Shown: one piece after another, positions 34,392 through 44,224 of the stretch | Layout of the letters: every line of letters starts with the position of its first letter | Position numbering within the stretch: the stretch's first letter is position 1 | DNA from: Wocania_A sp965224845 | Lineage (GTDB): Bacteria > Bacteroidota > Bacteroidia > Flavobacteriales > Flavobacteriaceae | Reading direction: 5' to 3' | NCBI GenBank assembly: GCA_965224845.1 | Contig: CBDDAJ010000013.1 | Coordinates: 62,001-126,000 of the forward strand | DNA: 64,000 nucleotides | The notes under the pieces: model-generated | The model's input: the letters and a program-made list of their open reading frames with translations, nothing else | Database searches by the model: none | What the model was told of the DNA's origin: nothing | Program-made: the position numbers and the translations under genes

Positions 34392-34877
34392 CTATTGGAA
34401 TTCAATTAACAACTGATTCTTTTCTACCGCATCACCTTTATTTGCTGAAATAGATTTAATAACACCATCTCTTGGAGAGGTAATAATGTTCTCCATTTTC
34501 ATGGCCTCAAGAATTAATAAGGTATCGTTTTCTTTAACCTCCTGGTTAACTTCTATAGCAATATCTAAAATTAAACCAGGCATAGGCGCTTTTATAGAAT
34601 TGATATGTTTGGTTGAACCAACTTCAAAGCCCATAGCTTTAATTAAAATATCTAAATCATTAAAAATGTTAACATTATACTTGTTATTGTTAACTTTTAC
34701 TTGATATGTTTTTGTGTTTAAATCTGAATCAACTATTTCAGATTTATAAGATTTGTTTTGTTGTAAAACATGAAATTCAGTTTCTGAAACTTGAATAGCA
34801 TCTAGATTTGATATTTCTTCTTGATTAATTTCAAAATGGAAAGTATTATTTACTTTGATATTAAAAACCTTATTCAT
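34392..34877 (-). CDS. Biotin carrier protein of acyl-CoA carboxylase
   Basis: 161-residue carrier. The C-terminal biotinyl domain (about 92-161) contains KAPMPG and the biotinylation motif EAMKMEN with the target Lys127. The first 85 residues form a strand-rich region (MNKVFNIKVNNTFHFEI, KSEIVDSDLNTKTYQVKVNN) that likely contacts the partner subunits. First gene of the carboxylase operon; its promoter must lie in the 249 bases shared with the divergent oxidoreductase gene. Confidence 0.92.
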   Translation of the reverse strand: MNKVFNIKVNNTFHFEINQEEISNLDAIQVSETEFHVLQQNKSYKSEIVDSDLNTKTYQVKVNNNKYNVNIFNDLDILIKAMGFEVGSTKHINSIKAPMPGLILDIAIEVNQEVKENDTLLILEAMKMENIITSPRDGVIKSISANKGDAVEKNQLLIEFQ

Positions 34878-35126
34878 AATTAGGAATCATTAGTTTAGGT
34901 AAATATAAGTAATCTATGTTGCTTTTATGGATTAAAAAGCTTGATAAATGTATTCATTTTTTCACCTCTAAAATATGAGTTAAATCATGTTTTTAAAGGC
35001 ATTTATAATTTCCAGACACTAAGTTTTTATTTCCTAGACTTTTATGCTCTGGAGTTACTATTATTAATTGTTTAACTTTAACATATAATTAAATAAGCTA
35101 TTTAATTTTAAACAATAAGGTATAAG

Positions 35127-36527
35127 ATGTTAAGCAGAAGAGATTTTTTGAATACTGTGGGTACTTTCGCAGCAGGTATGGCTTTGGCTAATCCGTTACA
35201 TGCCGCCATACTATCGAGTGGTAAAAAACTAAAATTAGTATTAATTGGTACCGGTGTACGGGGGAATAGTTTTTGGGGTAAACGCATTTTAGAGCAGTAT
35301 GGAACTATTACTGAATTTGTGGCACTGGTAGATCATAACCCCGGACGTTTAAATTATGCTGCCAATTATATTGGAGTTGGTAAAACCTGTAATTTATATA
35401 CGACCTTTGAAGCTATGATAGCAAAGGAAACTCCAGATTTAATACTGGTTACGACTACTGATGCTACACACGATGAGTATATTATAAAAGCTTTAAAGTC
35501 TGGAGTCGACGTATTAACTGAAAAGCCTATGACGACCGATGAAGTTAAATGCCAAGACATATTAGATGCCGAACTTAAGTATAAACGAAAAGTAATAGTA
35601 GCTTTTAATTACCGTTGGAGCCCTTACAATACTAAAATTAAAGAAATGCTTGATAGAGGAGCTATTGGTAATATTGTCTCTGTAGATTTTTCTTGGATGC
35701 TTAACACCTCACATGGTGCGTCATATTTCAGACGCTGGCATGGAGAAAGAGAGCAAAGTGGTACTTTGTTAGTGCATAAGTCTACACATCATTTTGATTT
35801 AATCAATTGGTGGTTAGATTCAGATCCTAAAGAGGTGTTCGCCTATGGTGATTTAGAATATTACGGTCGGAATCCTAAAAAGAAAGATGTTAATTGTCGT
35901 AATTGTGATGAAAAAGATACGTGTAAGTTTTATTGGGATATAACCAGGAGCGAAGATTATAACCGTTATGTTAAGCATGAAAAATATGATGGTTACATTA
36001 GAGACAATTGTCTATTTCGCCCTGAAATCAATATTTACGATAAAATGAACGTAAATATTAAGTATGCTAATAATGTTTATGTAAATTATATGCTTACTAC
36101 ATATTCGCCATGGGAAGGTTGGCGTGTTGCATTTAATGGGACAAAGGGAAGGTTGGAAGCTTTTTTAGATGTTCCATACTTAAATTCTGAAACGCTTTCG
36201 CAAGAAGAATTACATGATGCTGAAATGAAACAAGATAATACAGAAACAGTTAATACTAAGCCTATTATAATTCATAAGCTATGGGATAAGCAAGAGGTGG
36301 TAGAAGTTCCTTATAGTAGAGGCGGACATGGTGGTGGTGATGCAAAGTTACACGATCAGGTATTTCTGCACCCGGAAAAAGAAGATGAATTTAAGCATAT
36401 AGCAGGAACCAGAGATGGGGCTATGTCTGTATTAATAGGTATTGCAGCACGCAATAGTATTGAATCTGGTGAACCTGTTAAAGTAGGCTCACTTACTCAT
36501 TTACAGCCTAGGAAGAAAAGGTTATAG
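35127..36527 (+). CDS. Gfo/Idh/MocA oxidoreductase, Tat-type signal
   Basis: 466-residue NAD(P)-dependent oxidoreductase. Tat-like signal MLSRRDFLNTVGTFAAG at residues 1-17 suggests export in folded form with its cofactor. Rossmann part: KLVLIGTGVRGNSFWG; then TEKPMTTDEVKCQDIL (active-site Lys-Pro) and HKSTHHFDLINWWLD. A cysteine cluster lies in the C-terminal part (NCRNCDEKDTCKFYW and later RDNCLFRPEIN), a feature of some family members and possibly a metal site. Sugar or sugar-derivative substrate likely; exact one unknown. Confidence 0.88.
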   Translation: MLSRRDFLNTVGTFAAGMALANPLHAAILSSGKKLKLVLIGTGVRGNSFWGKRILEQYGTITEFVALVDHNPGRLNYAANYIGVGKTCNLYTTFEAMIAKETPDLILVTTTDATHDEYIIKALKSGVDVLTEKPMTTDEVKCQDILDAELKYKRKVIVAFNYRWSPYNTKIKEMLDRGAIGNIVSVDFSWMLNTSHGASYFRRWHGEREQSGTLLVHKSTHHFDLINWWLDSDPKEVFAYGDLEYYGRNPKKKDVNCRNCDEKDTCKFYWDITRSEDYNRYVKHEKYDGYIRDNCLFRPEINIYDKMNVNIKYANNVYVNYMLTTYSPWEGWRVAFNGTKGRLEAFLDVPYLNSETLSQEELHDAEMKQDNTETVNTKPIIIHKLWDKQEVVEVPYSRGGHGGGDAKLHDQVFLHPEKEDEFKHIAGTRDGAMSVLIGIAARNSIESGEPVKVGSLTHLQPRKKRL

Positions 36528-36539
36528 AAAGTATAATAT

Positions 36540-37217
36540 TTACTTATCTTTAAATTGAGAATTATTTTGATGCCGTTTTATGGCTTTTCTAGACAGTACC
36601 AAACCTATAAAAAGAGATACAAAAGCACCAATCCAAATCCCGGGAATAAAATCTATAAATAAGAAAAAATCGTAAGCGCCATGAAAAACAATCGCTAATA
36701 ACAAACCGGTTAAGTTTAGTGTTATTCTGGCATTGGAGAATTTTGCTTTTCCCATATAATACCCCATTAAAATCCCAAAGGTTGCATGCGCAGGAACAGC
36801 AGTAAAAGCCCTAAGTAAGGCTGTTTGGTAGCCGCCTTCTAACACGTAAAAAATATTCTCGGTTGCTGCAAAACCCATAGATACCATAACGGCATAAACA
36901 ATACCATCAAAGGGTTCGTTAAAGGCTTTATGCTTTTGTGAAAAGTATCTAACAATAATATATTTGCTAAACTCTTCGGTTAATGCAACTACAAAGAAGG
37001 CTTTTATAAACTGCTGAAAAATGCTGGTATGATTTGTTAATGGTAAAACCACATCGAACATATAATATAGTATGGTAGTTATTACTATACTTACAATAGC
37101 GCCTAATAAAAAGTTATAAAAAAGTAAGCGTTTGGGTTCTTTTTCGTATTTATCCTTAAAATAAATATAAAGTATAATTATAAATACCGGAGCTATTGCT
37201 AAAAACAGCAAATTCAT
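36540..37217 (-). CDS. PrsW-family intramembrane protease
   Basis: 225-residue multi-spanning protein of the PrsW glutamic protease family (CPBP superfamily). Motifs seen: TEEFSKYIIVR (two Glu), AATENIFYVLEGG, HATFGILMGYYMG, and FHGAYDFFLF. Such enzymes cut membrane proteins such as anti-sigma factors, but many relatives have unknown targets. It overlaps the NUDIX gene by 4 bases (ATGA), so both come from one transcript. Confidence 0.9.
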   Translation of the reverse strand: MNLLFLAIAPVFIIILYIYFKDKYEKEPKRLLFYNFLLGAIVSIVITTILYYMFDVVLPLTNHTSIFQQFIKAFFVVALTEEFSKYIIVRYFSQKHKAFNEPFDGIVYAVMVSMGFAATENIFYVLEGGYQTALLRAFTAVPAHATFGILMGYYMGKAKFSNARITLNLTGLLLAIVFHGAYDFFLFIDFIPGIWIGAFVSLFIGLVLSRKAIKRHQNNSQFKDK

Positions 37218-37771
37218 TGGTTAAGTGCTTTTTTTATGTTTTGTAAAACAGTTTTGTAATACGATTTGTTTGAAGGGATAAAATGATTCCCATTATTAGT
37301 TATATTATTAATGAGCTGATTAAAATCATTTATAGAAACCAGTTTTAAAGCTTCAACTTCTTCAAGCTGTGGTGTTAAATCAGAAAGCGACACTTTTAAT
37401 TCTGATATAAAAGTATGGTGAAATTCATTGTCGATAATACCATTCTCATAGGTTTGAAAACATTCAAAAACACCAATTCTATACAAATCATCTTCAGCGA
37501 TAGATAATCCAATTTCTTCTTTAGTTTCTCGTATGGAAGCTTGCGGTATGGTCTCGCCACTATCAACATGTCCGGCTACCGAAACATCCCAAAGCAGTGG
37601 GCAAATTATTTTTTTTGCAGAGCGTTGCGATAATAAAATGCCTCCATTATTGGTATAAAACCATACATGAGCAGTATTATGGTAATGCCCTTCTTTATGG
37701 ATTATTGATTTTGGTACAGACTTACCAGTGGGGGCGCCTTGCTTGGTTACGATATCAATAAACTCATCCAT
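37214..37771 (-). CDS. NUDIX hydrolase (IPP-isomerase-like)
   Basis: 185 residues with a complete Nudix box GHVDSGETIPQASIRETKEEIGL (about residues 70-92), the metal-binding and catalytic motif. The flanking HVWFYTNNGGILLSQRSAKK and PLLWDVSVAGHVD resemble isopentenyl-diphosphate isomerase-like NUDIX proteins (DUF4743/idi type), and hydrolysis of a nucleoside diphosphate derivative is also possible. Upstream of it, 9 bases away, lies the class V aminotransferase gene in the same direction. Confidence 0.88.
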   Translation of the reverse strand: MDEFIDIVTKQGAPTGKSVPKSIIHKEGHYHNTAHVWFYTNNGGILLSQRSAKKIICPLLWDVSVAGHVDSGETIPQASIRETKEEIGLSIAEDDLYRIGVFECFQTYENGIIDNEFHHTFISELKVSLSDLTPQLEEVEALKLVSINDFNQLINNITNNGNHFIPSNKSYYKTVLQNIKKALNQ

Positions 37772-37780
37772 ATTAAATGT

Positions 37781-38938
37781 TTATAAATGTGATGCTATGC
37801 AGGATATTAGTGGTTTAAAATCTTTGGCTGTATTGAATAAATGACAAGAAACTCTAATATAATGACCCCTAAATGAAACAAAAATATTTTTATGTAATAA
37901 GTCGTTCTTTAGAGCTTCAACATCTAATTTATCAGGCAATCTAATTCCGAATAGGTGATGTGTTCTATATTCCGAATCTTCAATATAACAACCTAAGGCT
38001 TTTAAAGCTTTAACGGCTTCTTCAGAAATATTTTTACAATAATCCTGTATGGCTTTCGGGGTCCATTGTATAACCTGTTTTAAGGCTTCAATTTGTATCC
38101 TGACATAAATAAAATTTCCGCTTTCACCTACAGAATAACGATTTGCTAGAGGTTTATATTGGGATTCGTAATTTGTTAATCTTGTAAAATCTTCACTGTT
38201 TAATCGATTAGACCAATTTTCTTCAATAGGATTACCATCATCAAAATAAGCTCCATAATAGGCGTAAGCACATCCGTATGGTCCAAATAACCATTTATAG
38301 CCAGCACAAATTAAGGCATCAGGATTAATTTCTTTAACAGAAAAGGGGAGTGCACCAATTGATTGAGATCCATCAATAATTAAAAGCGCATGGTGTTGTT
38401 TTGCTTTTTTGCTAATAGCCTTTAGATGGAATAAACTGCCGTTAGACCAATGAATATTCCCCATGGCAATTACAGCTGTATTGCTGTTTATAGCATTTAA
38501 AATGGCTTTGTTCCAAAGTTTAACACGATTTGTATCAGATTTTGGTGCACGGATGGTTTTTATTTTAGCGTTATATTTTTTAGCTAATTTTTGCCATGTA
38601 TAAACATTACTGGGAAATTGTTCGTCTATAATTAGAATTTCATCATGTTCTTTTAAAACAATATTATGGGCAACAGTAGCTATGCCGTATGAAGCCGATG
38701 GGATTGTTGCGATACGATTAAAATCATTGGCATCAATAAGCTGAGCGAATAGTTTTTTTAATTCTATAACAGGCTCAAAATAATCGGAAACCTTGATCTT
38801 ATAGGGGCGATTTTTTTGTTTTAAGCCTTCTATTCCTGCATGGTACATGGCTTTAAAAGCAGGAGACTGACTTGCTGTATTTAAATAGGTGACATCTTCA
38901 GGAATATCAAATAGATGCTTTTGGTTTTGTAAAGGCAT
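37781..38938 (-). CDS. Class V aminotransferase
   Basis: 385-residue PLP enzyme of the cysteine desulfurase/isopenicillin epimerase-like group. Seen: TYLNTASQSPAF at the start, IDGSQSIGALPFSV with the PLP-binding Asp and His/Gln position, and the Schiff-base lysine in AGYKWLFGPYGCAY. The end (HHLFGIRLPDKLDVEALKNDLL) is the small domain. Lacks an obvious active-site Cys loop, so desulfuration is not certain. First gene of a likely operon with NUDIX and PrsW genes. Confidence 0.85.
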   Translation of the reverse strand: MPLQNQKHLFDIPEDVTYLNTASQSPAFKAMYHAGIEGLKQKNRPYKIKVSDYFEPVIELKKLFAQLIDANDFNRIATIPSASYGIATVAHNIVLKEHDEILIIDEQFPSNVYTWQKLAKKYNAKIKTIRAPKSDTNRVKLWNKAILNAINSNTAVIAMGNIHWSNGSLFHLKAISKKAKQHHALLIIDGSQSIGALPFSVKEINPDALICAGYKWLFGPYGCAYAYYGAYFDDGNPIEENWSNRLNSEDFTRLTNYESQYKPLANRYSVGESGNFIYVRIQIEALKQVIQWTPKAIQDYCKNISEEAVKALKALGCYIEDSEYRTHHLFGIRLPDKLDVEALKNDLLHKNIFVSFRGHYIRVSCHLFNTAKDFKPLISCIASHL

Positions 38939-39016
38939 TCTGTTTTTTTGATAAAACTACTAAAGATTAGTGGAAAATGGTAAAAACTAATGCTAATTAT
39001 AAAAAGAATAAATTAT

Positions 39017-40711
39017 TTAATGCCTTTCATATATGGTTTCACCATTTAGAACCGTTAAATTAACCAAAGTTTTACCAATTTGTGAAACAGGTATTTCGAA
39101 AATATCCTGGTTAATAACTATAAAATCTGCCAACTTACCAACTTCAAGAGATCCCAGCTTATCTTCTTGCCGCATTACATAGGCACCATTTATAGTATAA
39201 GCTTTAATGGCTTCTTCAAGGCTAATGTTTTCTGGCGTTCTTGTTACAGCATGTTGCATGCCTATAAAAGGGTTTAAAGCGCTTACATCCCAGTCGCTAC
39301 TAAGTGTTAAACGCGCATTGGCTTGTGTTAAACTTTTAATAGGAACAACTTTTTTTGTATTAGTATTACCAATTAACTCATCATTTTCGCTCCAGTGTTC
39401 CGGATTGGTGAAATCTCCTGCTACCTGACAATCGGCAGTAACATTAAGAAGTTCGAAACGGGCAAAGTCAGATTCATTTACAAATTCGACGTGTGTAATT
39501 CGATGCCTTCCATTATTAGTACCTGATTGTTCAATAGCATTTAAACTTTCGCGAACACCACGATTTCCAATTGCATGGATATGAAAATCAAAGCCTAAAG
39601 GCTCCAATTGGCTGATATAATTTGCTATGCGACTTTCTGTAAAATAATTGAGCCCGTTGTTAGTAGGTAATTCAAATAAGTCAATTAAAAAATCATGCTC
39701 CATTGCAGATGTAGTATTGTGAATAATACCATCACTGTATAGCTTAATTTGGTTTATTTTTAAAAAACTATTGTTGTCATTACTGTACAGCGATTGAAGC
39801 ATTGCAATTTGCGAGGCATCCTTTTCACCTGGATATGCCCAAAGGCCTAAATTAGCTCTAACGGTTAAATTACCTTCATTTTCCAAACGCTTCCAGATTA
39901 GATGATGATTGCGTTTCCAGTACGTTCTGGCATCGCATACAGAAGTAATTCCATTCTTTTTTAGTGCCTCTAAACCATAATTTTTAAATCCTTGATAATC
40001 CCTTTCCAATGTTTCAGCAGTTGGCAACAAAATCATATCTAATAATTCGTTTCCTGCATTATCTATCAAAATACCATTAAGACTACCATCACTTTCTTTC
40101 ATATATACCCCACCAACAGGATTTGGTGTATTCTGATCTATCTCTGCCAATTCTAAAGCTTTTGAGTTTACCCAAAAGGAATGCGATGTTTGCTCCATTA
40201 TAACTATGGGGCGTGTTGTTGAAATATCATCCAAAATTTCAACAGGGGAGCGTTTAGCTTCTAATAGCGAATAAAGCGAATGCCCCCAGCCTAATAGCCA
40301 ATCTGAATCTGGATTATCGTTTAAAGCTTTTTGAATTGTTGAGGTATAGTTTTCTGCATCTGTTTCATCTTCATTTAAAATAAACAGGAAGTTTTCGCTA
40401 GAAGCCTCCAGAGGATGCATATGCACATCGTGTATTCCCGGAAGTATAACAGCACCTTCTAGATCAATAAAATCTGCATTTTTATCTGCTTTTGCTTCCG
40501 CATCTGTATTACTGCCAATAAAAGTAATTGTACTGCCTTCAGTAATCATAGCTTCTGCCCAGGGTTGTGAAGAATTTACAGTGTAGATTTTGGCGTTATG
40601 ATATACTTTTTGATTGCTCTGCATAACAGGGGGAGGGGTAGTATCATTATCACATGATGTATTTGACATGATTAGACTGAATATTAGCATTATTAATTTC
40701 ATTAGTTTCAT
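39017..40711 (-). CDS. Secreted YtcJ-like amidohydrolase, lipoprotein
   Basis: 564-residue metal-dependent hydrolase. N-terminal export signal with a cysteine (LIFSLIMSNTSC, Cys20) indicates a lipoprotein. Amidohydrolase motifs: GIHDVHMHP near residue 91, MEQTSHSFWVNS, KLYSDGIIHNTTSAM, FHIHAIGNRGVRESLNAIE, HVEFVNESD and LSSDWDVSALNPF. The C-terminal ADFIVINQDIF closes the composite beta-sandwich. Family members hydrolyse amides or esters of unknown physiological role. The AraC regulator gene ends 9 bases before its start on the same strand and may control it. Confidence 0.85.
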   Translation of the reverse strand: MKLMKLIMLIFSLIMSNTSCDNDTTPPPVMQSNQKVYHNAKIYTVNSSQPWAEAMITEGSTITFIGSNTDAEAKADKNADFIDLEGAVILPGIHDVHMHPLEASSENFLFILNEDETDAENYTSTIQKALNDNPDSDWLLGWGHSLYSLLEAKRSPVEILDDISTTRPIVIMEQTSHSFWVNSKALELAEIDQNTPNPVGGVYMKESDGSLNGILIDNAGNELLDMILLPTAETLERDYQGFKNYGLEALKKNGITSVCDARTYWKRNHHLIWKRLENEGNLTVRANLGLWAYPGEKDASQIAMLQSLYSNDNNSFLKINQIKLYSDGIIHNTTSAMEHDFLIDLFELPTNNGLNYFTESRIANYISQLEPLGFDFHIHAIGNRGVRESLNAIEQSGTNNGRHRITHVEFVNESDFARFELLNVTADCQVAGDFTNPEHWSENDELIGNTNTKKVVPIKSLTQANARLTLSSDWDVSALNPFIGMQHAVTRTPENISLEEAIKAYTINGAYVMRQEDKLGSLEVGKLADFIVINQDIFEIPVSQIGKTLVNLTVLNGETIYERH

Positions 40712-40719
40712 GGATTATG

Positions 40720-41580
40720 TTATAGTTTTAAAGGAATGTATATTTCGGTTTCATATTCCTCAGGAATGGCGGTATGCTTATCATGTTTTCTGTAAAATTC
40801 TAAAAACGGAGCATCAGATATTTCGTAATCTGTTTTAAAAAGCCATTGGCCAAAAATTTTATCGTAAGTATTACCAATAGTTTTATAACTGCCTATATGG
40901 CTAAATACAGCATACTTTTTTGAGTCAATAATTTTTGTTTTAAATTTATGATCTAAGACCTTTTTTGACTTAGGGATAACAATACAAGCATCATAATTAC
41001 ATTTAATGTTTTCGGTAATAATTGGTTCATCCCAAATGATACCAAAACATTCAGCATTGGCTGAGTCTATTTTTTGAGCTAAAGCTTCTTTTTCAAGAGC
41101 ATTCCATATAGTGTCAATAGTATGACTATAATAATTTCCTTTAAAACTTTTAAAATATACATTTTTAGCTTCCAGTGTTTCAATTCGTAAATGATGAAAT
41201 GACATATTTGTGGTTGTATTATTTGTTTCAATAGATAACAACGCCTCTTTTCGCTTCCTATATTGAAGTGGAGATATACCGTAATATTTTTTAAAACCCT
41301 TATTTAACGCTTGTACAGTTACATAGCCAACTTGATGCGAAATGTTTTTTACAGAATCACTTGAAAACAGTAGTAACTTAGCAGCACGCTCTAGCTTAAT
41401 CCTTGTTAGGTATGCTCCAATAGATTCATGGTATTTAGATTTAAAAATGCGTTGCAGATTTCTATACGAAAAATTAGAAATATGCTCTAACTTTTCAACT
41501 GTTATATGTTCGGCAGTAGTATTCCTCAAGTAACTAATTACTTGTTGTAATCTGTTATTATAAAATTGTTCTTTACTCAC
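40720..41580 (-). CDS. AraC-type regulator with GyrI-like domain
   Basis: 286 residues. Residues 10-110 are an AraC HTH domain (VEKLEHISNFSYRNLQRIFKSKYHESIGAYLTRIKLERAAKLLLFS, then VGYVTVQALNKGFKKYYGISPLQYRKR). Residues 125-286 match the GyrI-like small-molecule-binding domain (IETLEAKNVYFKSFKGNYYS; AVFSHIGSYKTIGNTYDKIFGQWL). This Rob-type plan usually senses a ligand and activates efflux or metabolism. It lies directly upstream of the amidohydrolase gene in the same direction. Confidence 0.9.
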   Translation of the reverse strand: MSKEQFYNNRLQQVISYLRNTTAEHITVEKLEHISNFSYRNLQRIFKSKYHESIGAYLTRIKLERAAKLLLFSSDSVKNISHQVGYVTVQALNKGFKKYYGISPLQYRKRKEALLSIETNNTTTNMSFHHLRIETLEAKNVYFKSFKGNYYSHTIDTIWNALEKEALAQKIDSANAECFGIIWDEPIITENIKCNYDACIVIPKSKKVLDHKFKTKIIDSKKYAVFSHIGSYKTIGNTYDKIFGQWLFKTDYEISDAPFLEFYRKHDKHTAIPEEYETEIYIPLKL

Positions 41581-41606
41581 ACTACAAATATAAGTTGCCT
41601 TAAAAC

Positions 41607-41640
41607 AAAAAAGTTATCCTGTGCGGACAACTTTTTTATA
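41607..41640 (-). terminator. Intrinsic terminator after the M42 peptidase gene
   Basis: AAAAAAGTT (41607-41615) pairs with AACTTTTTT (41629-41637), with an inner TCC/GGA extension; on the minus strand it is followed by T. It separates the M42 gene from the AraC gene. Confidence 0.65.
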
Positions 41641-41659
41641 ACCAAATATTTAGCCTTTG

Positions 41660-42752
41660 TTATTTAAAATATGAGAATGTTTCTCCTTCTTCAATTTTAA
41701 GCAGTGTTTCGTAAATTAATTTAATTACATTTTCTACATCATCTCTATGTACCATTTCTACGGTAGTATGCATATAACGAAGTGGTAAAGAAATTAAAGC
41801 AGAAGCAACTCCTCCATTACTATAAGCAAAAGCATCGGTATCGGTTCCGGTTGCTCTGGATAATGCAGAGCGCTGAAAAGGTATTTTTTTAGCCTCAGCA
41901 GTTTCAGTAATCAGGTCACGCAATTTTTGTTGTACGGCCTGGAGCATAAGCAACAACAGGGCCTTTACCGAGTTCTAAATGGCCTTCTTTTTTCTTTTCA
42001 ATCATTGGCGTTGTCGTATCATGCGTAACATCCGTTACAATAGCCACGTTTGGTTTAATAGTATGTGTAATCATTTCTGCACCACGTAACCCAATTTCTT
42101 CTTGAACAGAATTTGTAATATAAAGCCCAAAAGGCAATTCTTTTTTATTTTCTTTAAGCAGACGTGCTACTTCAGCGATCATAAAACCACCCATTCTGTT
42201 GTCTAAAGCACGACAAACAAAATTATCTTTATTTAAAATATGAAACTCCATCCGGATAGGTAATCACACATCCTACATGTACCCCTAGTTTTTCAACATC
42301 TGCTTTTGTTTTGCAACCACAATCGATAAAAATATTATCTGGTTTTGGAGCTTCTTCCTTAGCTCTGTTTCGGGTATGAATTGCCGGCCAGCCAAAAACA
42401 CCTTTTACAATGCCTTTTTTAGTATGAATATTTACAATTTTACTTGGTGCTATTTGATGATCGCTTCCCCCATTTCTAATCACATAAATTAACCCGTTAT
42501 CCGAAAATATAATTTACATACCACGAAATCTCATCGGCATGCCCTTCAATAACCACCTTGTATTTCGCTTTTGGGTTAATAACTCCAACTGCTGTGCCGT
42601 AAGTATCAGTAATAAACTCATCAACATAAGGTTTTAGATAATCCATCCAAAGTTTTTGTCCGGTCCACTCATACCCTGTAGGGGCTGCATTGTTTAAAAT
42701 ATTGTTCTAAAAAGTCTATTGATTTTTTATTAAGAATGCTCTTTTTTGCCAT
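41660..42752 (-). pseudogene. M42 family glutamyl aminopeptidase, four frameshifts
   Basis: Cobalt/zinc-dependent M42 (PepA/FrvX-like) aminopeptidase. Pieces read in order: MAKKSILNKKSIDFLEQYF, (N)NAAPTGYEWTGQKLW, VVIEGHADEISWYVN, NGGSDHQIAP, FVCRALDNRMGGFM, NSVQEEIGLRGAEM, then RSALSRATGTDTDAFAYSNGG. Frame breaks are near 42693-42699 (TTTAAAA), 42504-42507 (AAAA), 42248-42249 (CC) and 41938-41939 (CC); at each, removing one base restores the family sequence. The restored protein has about 363 residues and keeps its catalytic residues. Four single-base insertions in one kilobase can be decay or sequencing error; no internal deletion or early loss is seen. Confidence 0.88.
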
Positions 42753-42854
42753 GTTTTAAAATTTTCAACTAAAATAACAATATTCACCTTATTTTAAGGT
42801 TAAAGAGGATGTAAATTATTAATTTTGAATATTATTGTTCTAGTCATTTTTTAG

Positions 42855-43538
42855 ATGAATTATTTCAAATACATATTTATTTTTTTTCCGCTTCTGGCAG
42901 CAGCTCAAATCAGTGATGAAGCGCAAGATTCCACTGCGGTTGAATATCTTATTATTGAAGGGGATTCTATACCGCGAACGTCTATCGATTTAGATGAAGT
43001 TATGTTGCTGCATAAACTTCAATTTAATAGTAAAAAAGATCGCGTTCGATATTTAATTTTACGCAGAAAAACGATAAAAGTATATCCTTATGCAAAAATG
43101 GCTGCCGAACGTTTAGATTCAATGAATAAGCGATTAGCCGGTATTAAAAAGAGACGCCATAAAAAAAAGTATGCCAAACGTGTACAAAAGTATATAGAAG
43201 GGGAGTTCTCTGATGAGTTAAAAAAACTAACGCGTACTGAAGGACAAATACTGGTTAAGTTAATACACAGGCAAACCGGTAAAACAGCTTTTAATCTGGT
43301 AAAAGAATTACGTAATGGCTGGCGTGCATTTTGGTATAATACCACAGCGAGTATGTTTGACATTTCTTTAAAACGCGAGTTCGACCCCTTTAATGAAAAG
43401 GAAGACTATTTAATTGAAGATATTTTGCAACGTAACTTTCAAAGTGGGCGTTTAGAAAGGCAAAAATCGAAGGTTAAGTTTGATTTTTACGATTTAACCG
43501 ATAAATGGTTTAAGCCTACTTTAAATAGCAAGCAATAA
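42855..43538 (+). CDS. DUF4294 domain-containing secreted protein
   Basis: 227 residues with a signal peptide ending LLAAAQ (about residue 17). The core is DUF4294, seen in LIIEGDSIPRTSIDLDEVMLL and RYLILRRKTIKVYPYAKMAAERL with a basic middle (KKRRHKKKYAKRVQKYIEGEF) and LKREFDPFNEKEDYLIEDIL. The family is restricted to Bacteroidota and its function is unknown; a cell-envelope location is likely. The hemolysin III-like gene starts 3 bases after its stop. Confidence 0.88.
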   Translation: MNYFKYIFIFFPLLAAAQISDEAQDSTAVEYLIIEGDSIPRTSIDLDEVMLLHKLQFNSKKDRVRYLILRRKTIKVYPYAKMAAERLDSMNKRLAGIKKRRHKKKYAKRVQKYIEGEFSDELKKLTRTEGQILVKLIHRQTGKTAFNLVKELRNGWRAFWYNTTASMFDISLKREFDPFNEKEDYLIEDILQRNFQSGRLERQKSKVKFDFYDLTDKWFKPTLNSKQ

Positions 43539-43541
43539 GCT

Positions 43542-44168
43542 ATGCGTATACAAACGGCATTTGAGGAAAAGCTGAATGCTGCTACCCATGCACTCGGAAC
43601 CTTATTTGGTATTATCGCCTTAGTTTTACTGATTGTTTTTGATAGTCAAAAAACATCTTGGAGCTTATTTAGTGTTATTGTTTATGGTGTTTCAATTATT
43701 GTATTGTTTACAGCCTCAACATTTTACCATGCAGTAAAAAGTAAAACACAAAAACACTATTTTAGAATTGTAGATCATATTAGTATTTATCTCCTAATAG
43801 CAGGAACCTATACTCCGGTTTGCTTAATTGCTATAGAACAGAGCTTAGGCTGGACTTTATTTTTTGCAGTATGGGGTATTGCTGCTTTTGGCGTTATTTT
43901 AAAATTGTTTTTTACAGGACGTTTTGAAGTTTTTTCAACCCTTCTTTATTTAATAATGGGTTGGCTTATAGTATTCGATTTTACAAGCTTATCTGAAGCT
44001 ATTGGGAGTTATGGTATTTTATGTCTTTTTGCAGGTGGATTAGCCTATACCGTTGGTATCATTTTTTATGCTATTGAAAAGATTCCGTATAACCATGTTA
44101 TTTGGCATGTATTTGTTTTAGCGGGAGCTATTTTTCATTTTTTTATGATTTTCTTTTATGTGATTTAA
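43542..44168 (+). CDS. Hemolysin III / TrhA-family membrane protein
   Basis: 208 residues with seven predicted membrane helices (PAQR superfamily). Conserved family residues seen: HALGTLFG in helix 1, STFYHAVKSKTQKHYFRIVDHISIYLLIAGTYTP, and IIWHVFVLAGAIFHFF near the end (metal-site histidines: HA, HxxxH). TrhA proteins affect membrane energy and fluidity homeostasis in B. subtilis; the hemolysin name is historical. Co-transcribed with the DUF4294 gene (3-base gap). Confidence 0.9.
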   Translation: MRIQTAFEEKLNAATHALGTLFGIIALVLLIVFDSQKTSWSLFSVIVYGVSIIVLFTASTFYHAVKSKTQKHYFRIVDHISIYLLIAGTYTPVCLIAIEQSLGWTLFFAVWGIAAFGVILKLFFTGRFEVFSTLLYLIMGWLIVFDFTSLSEAIGSYGILCLFAGGLAYTVGIIFYAIEKIPYNHVIWHVFVLAGAIFHFFMIFFYVI

Positions 44169-44224
44169 AAGCCATTTCTTTTATTTGTTTTTCTTTATTT
44201 TGAATATCTAATTTTTATTTTTCT

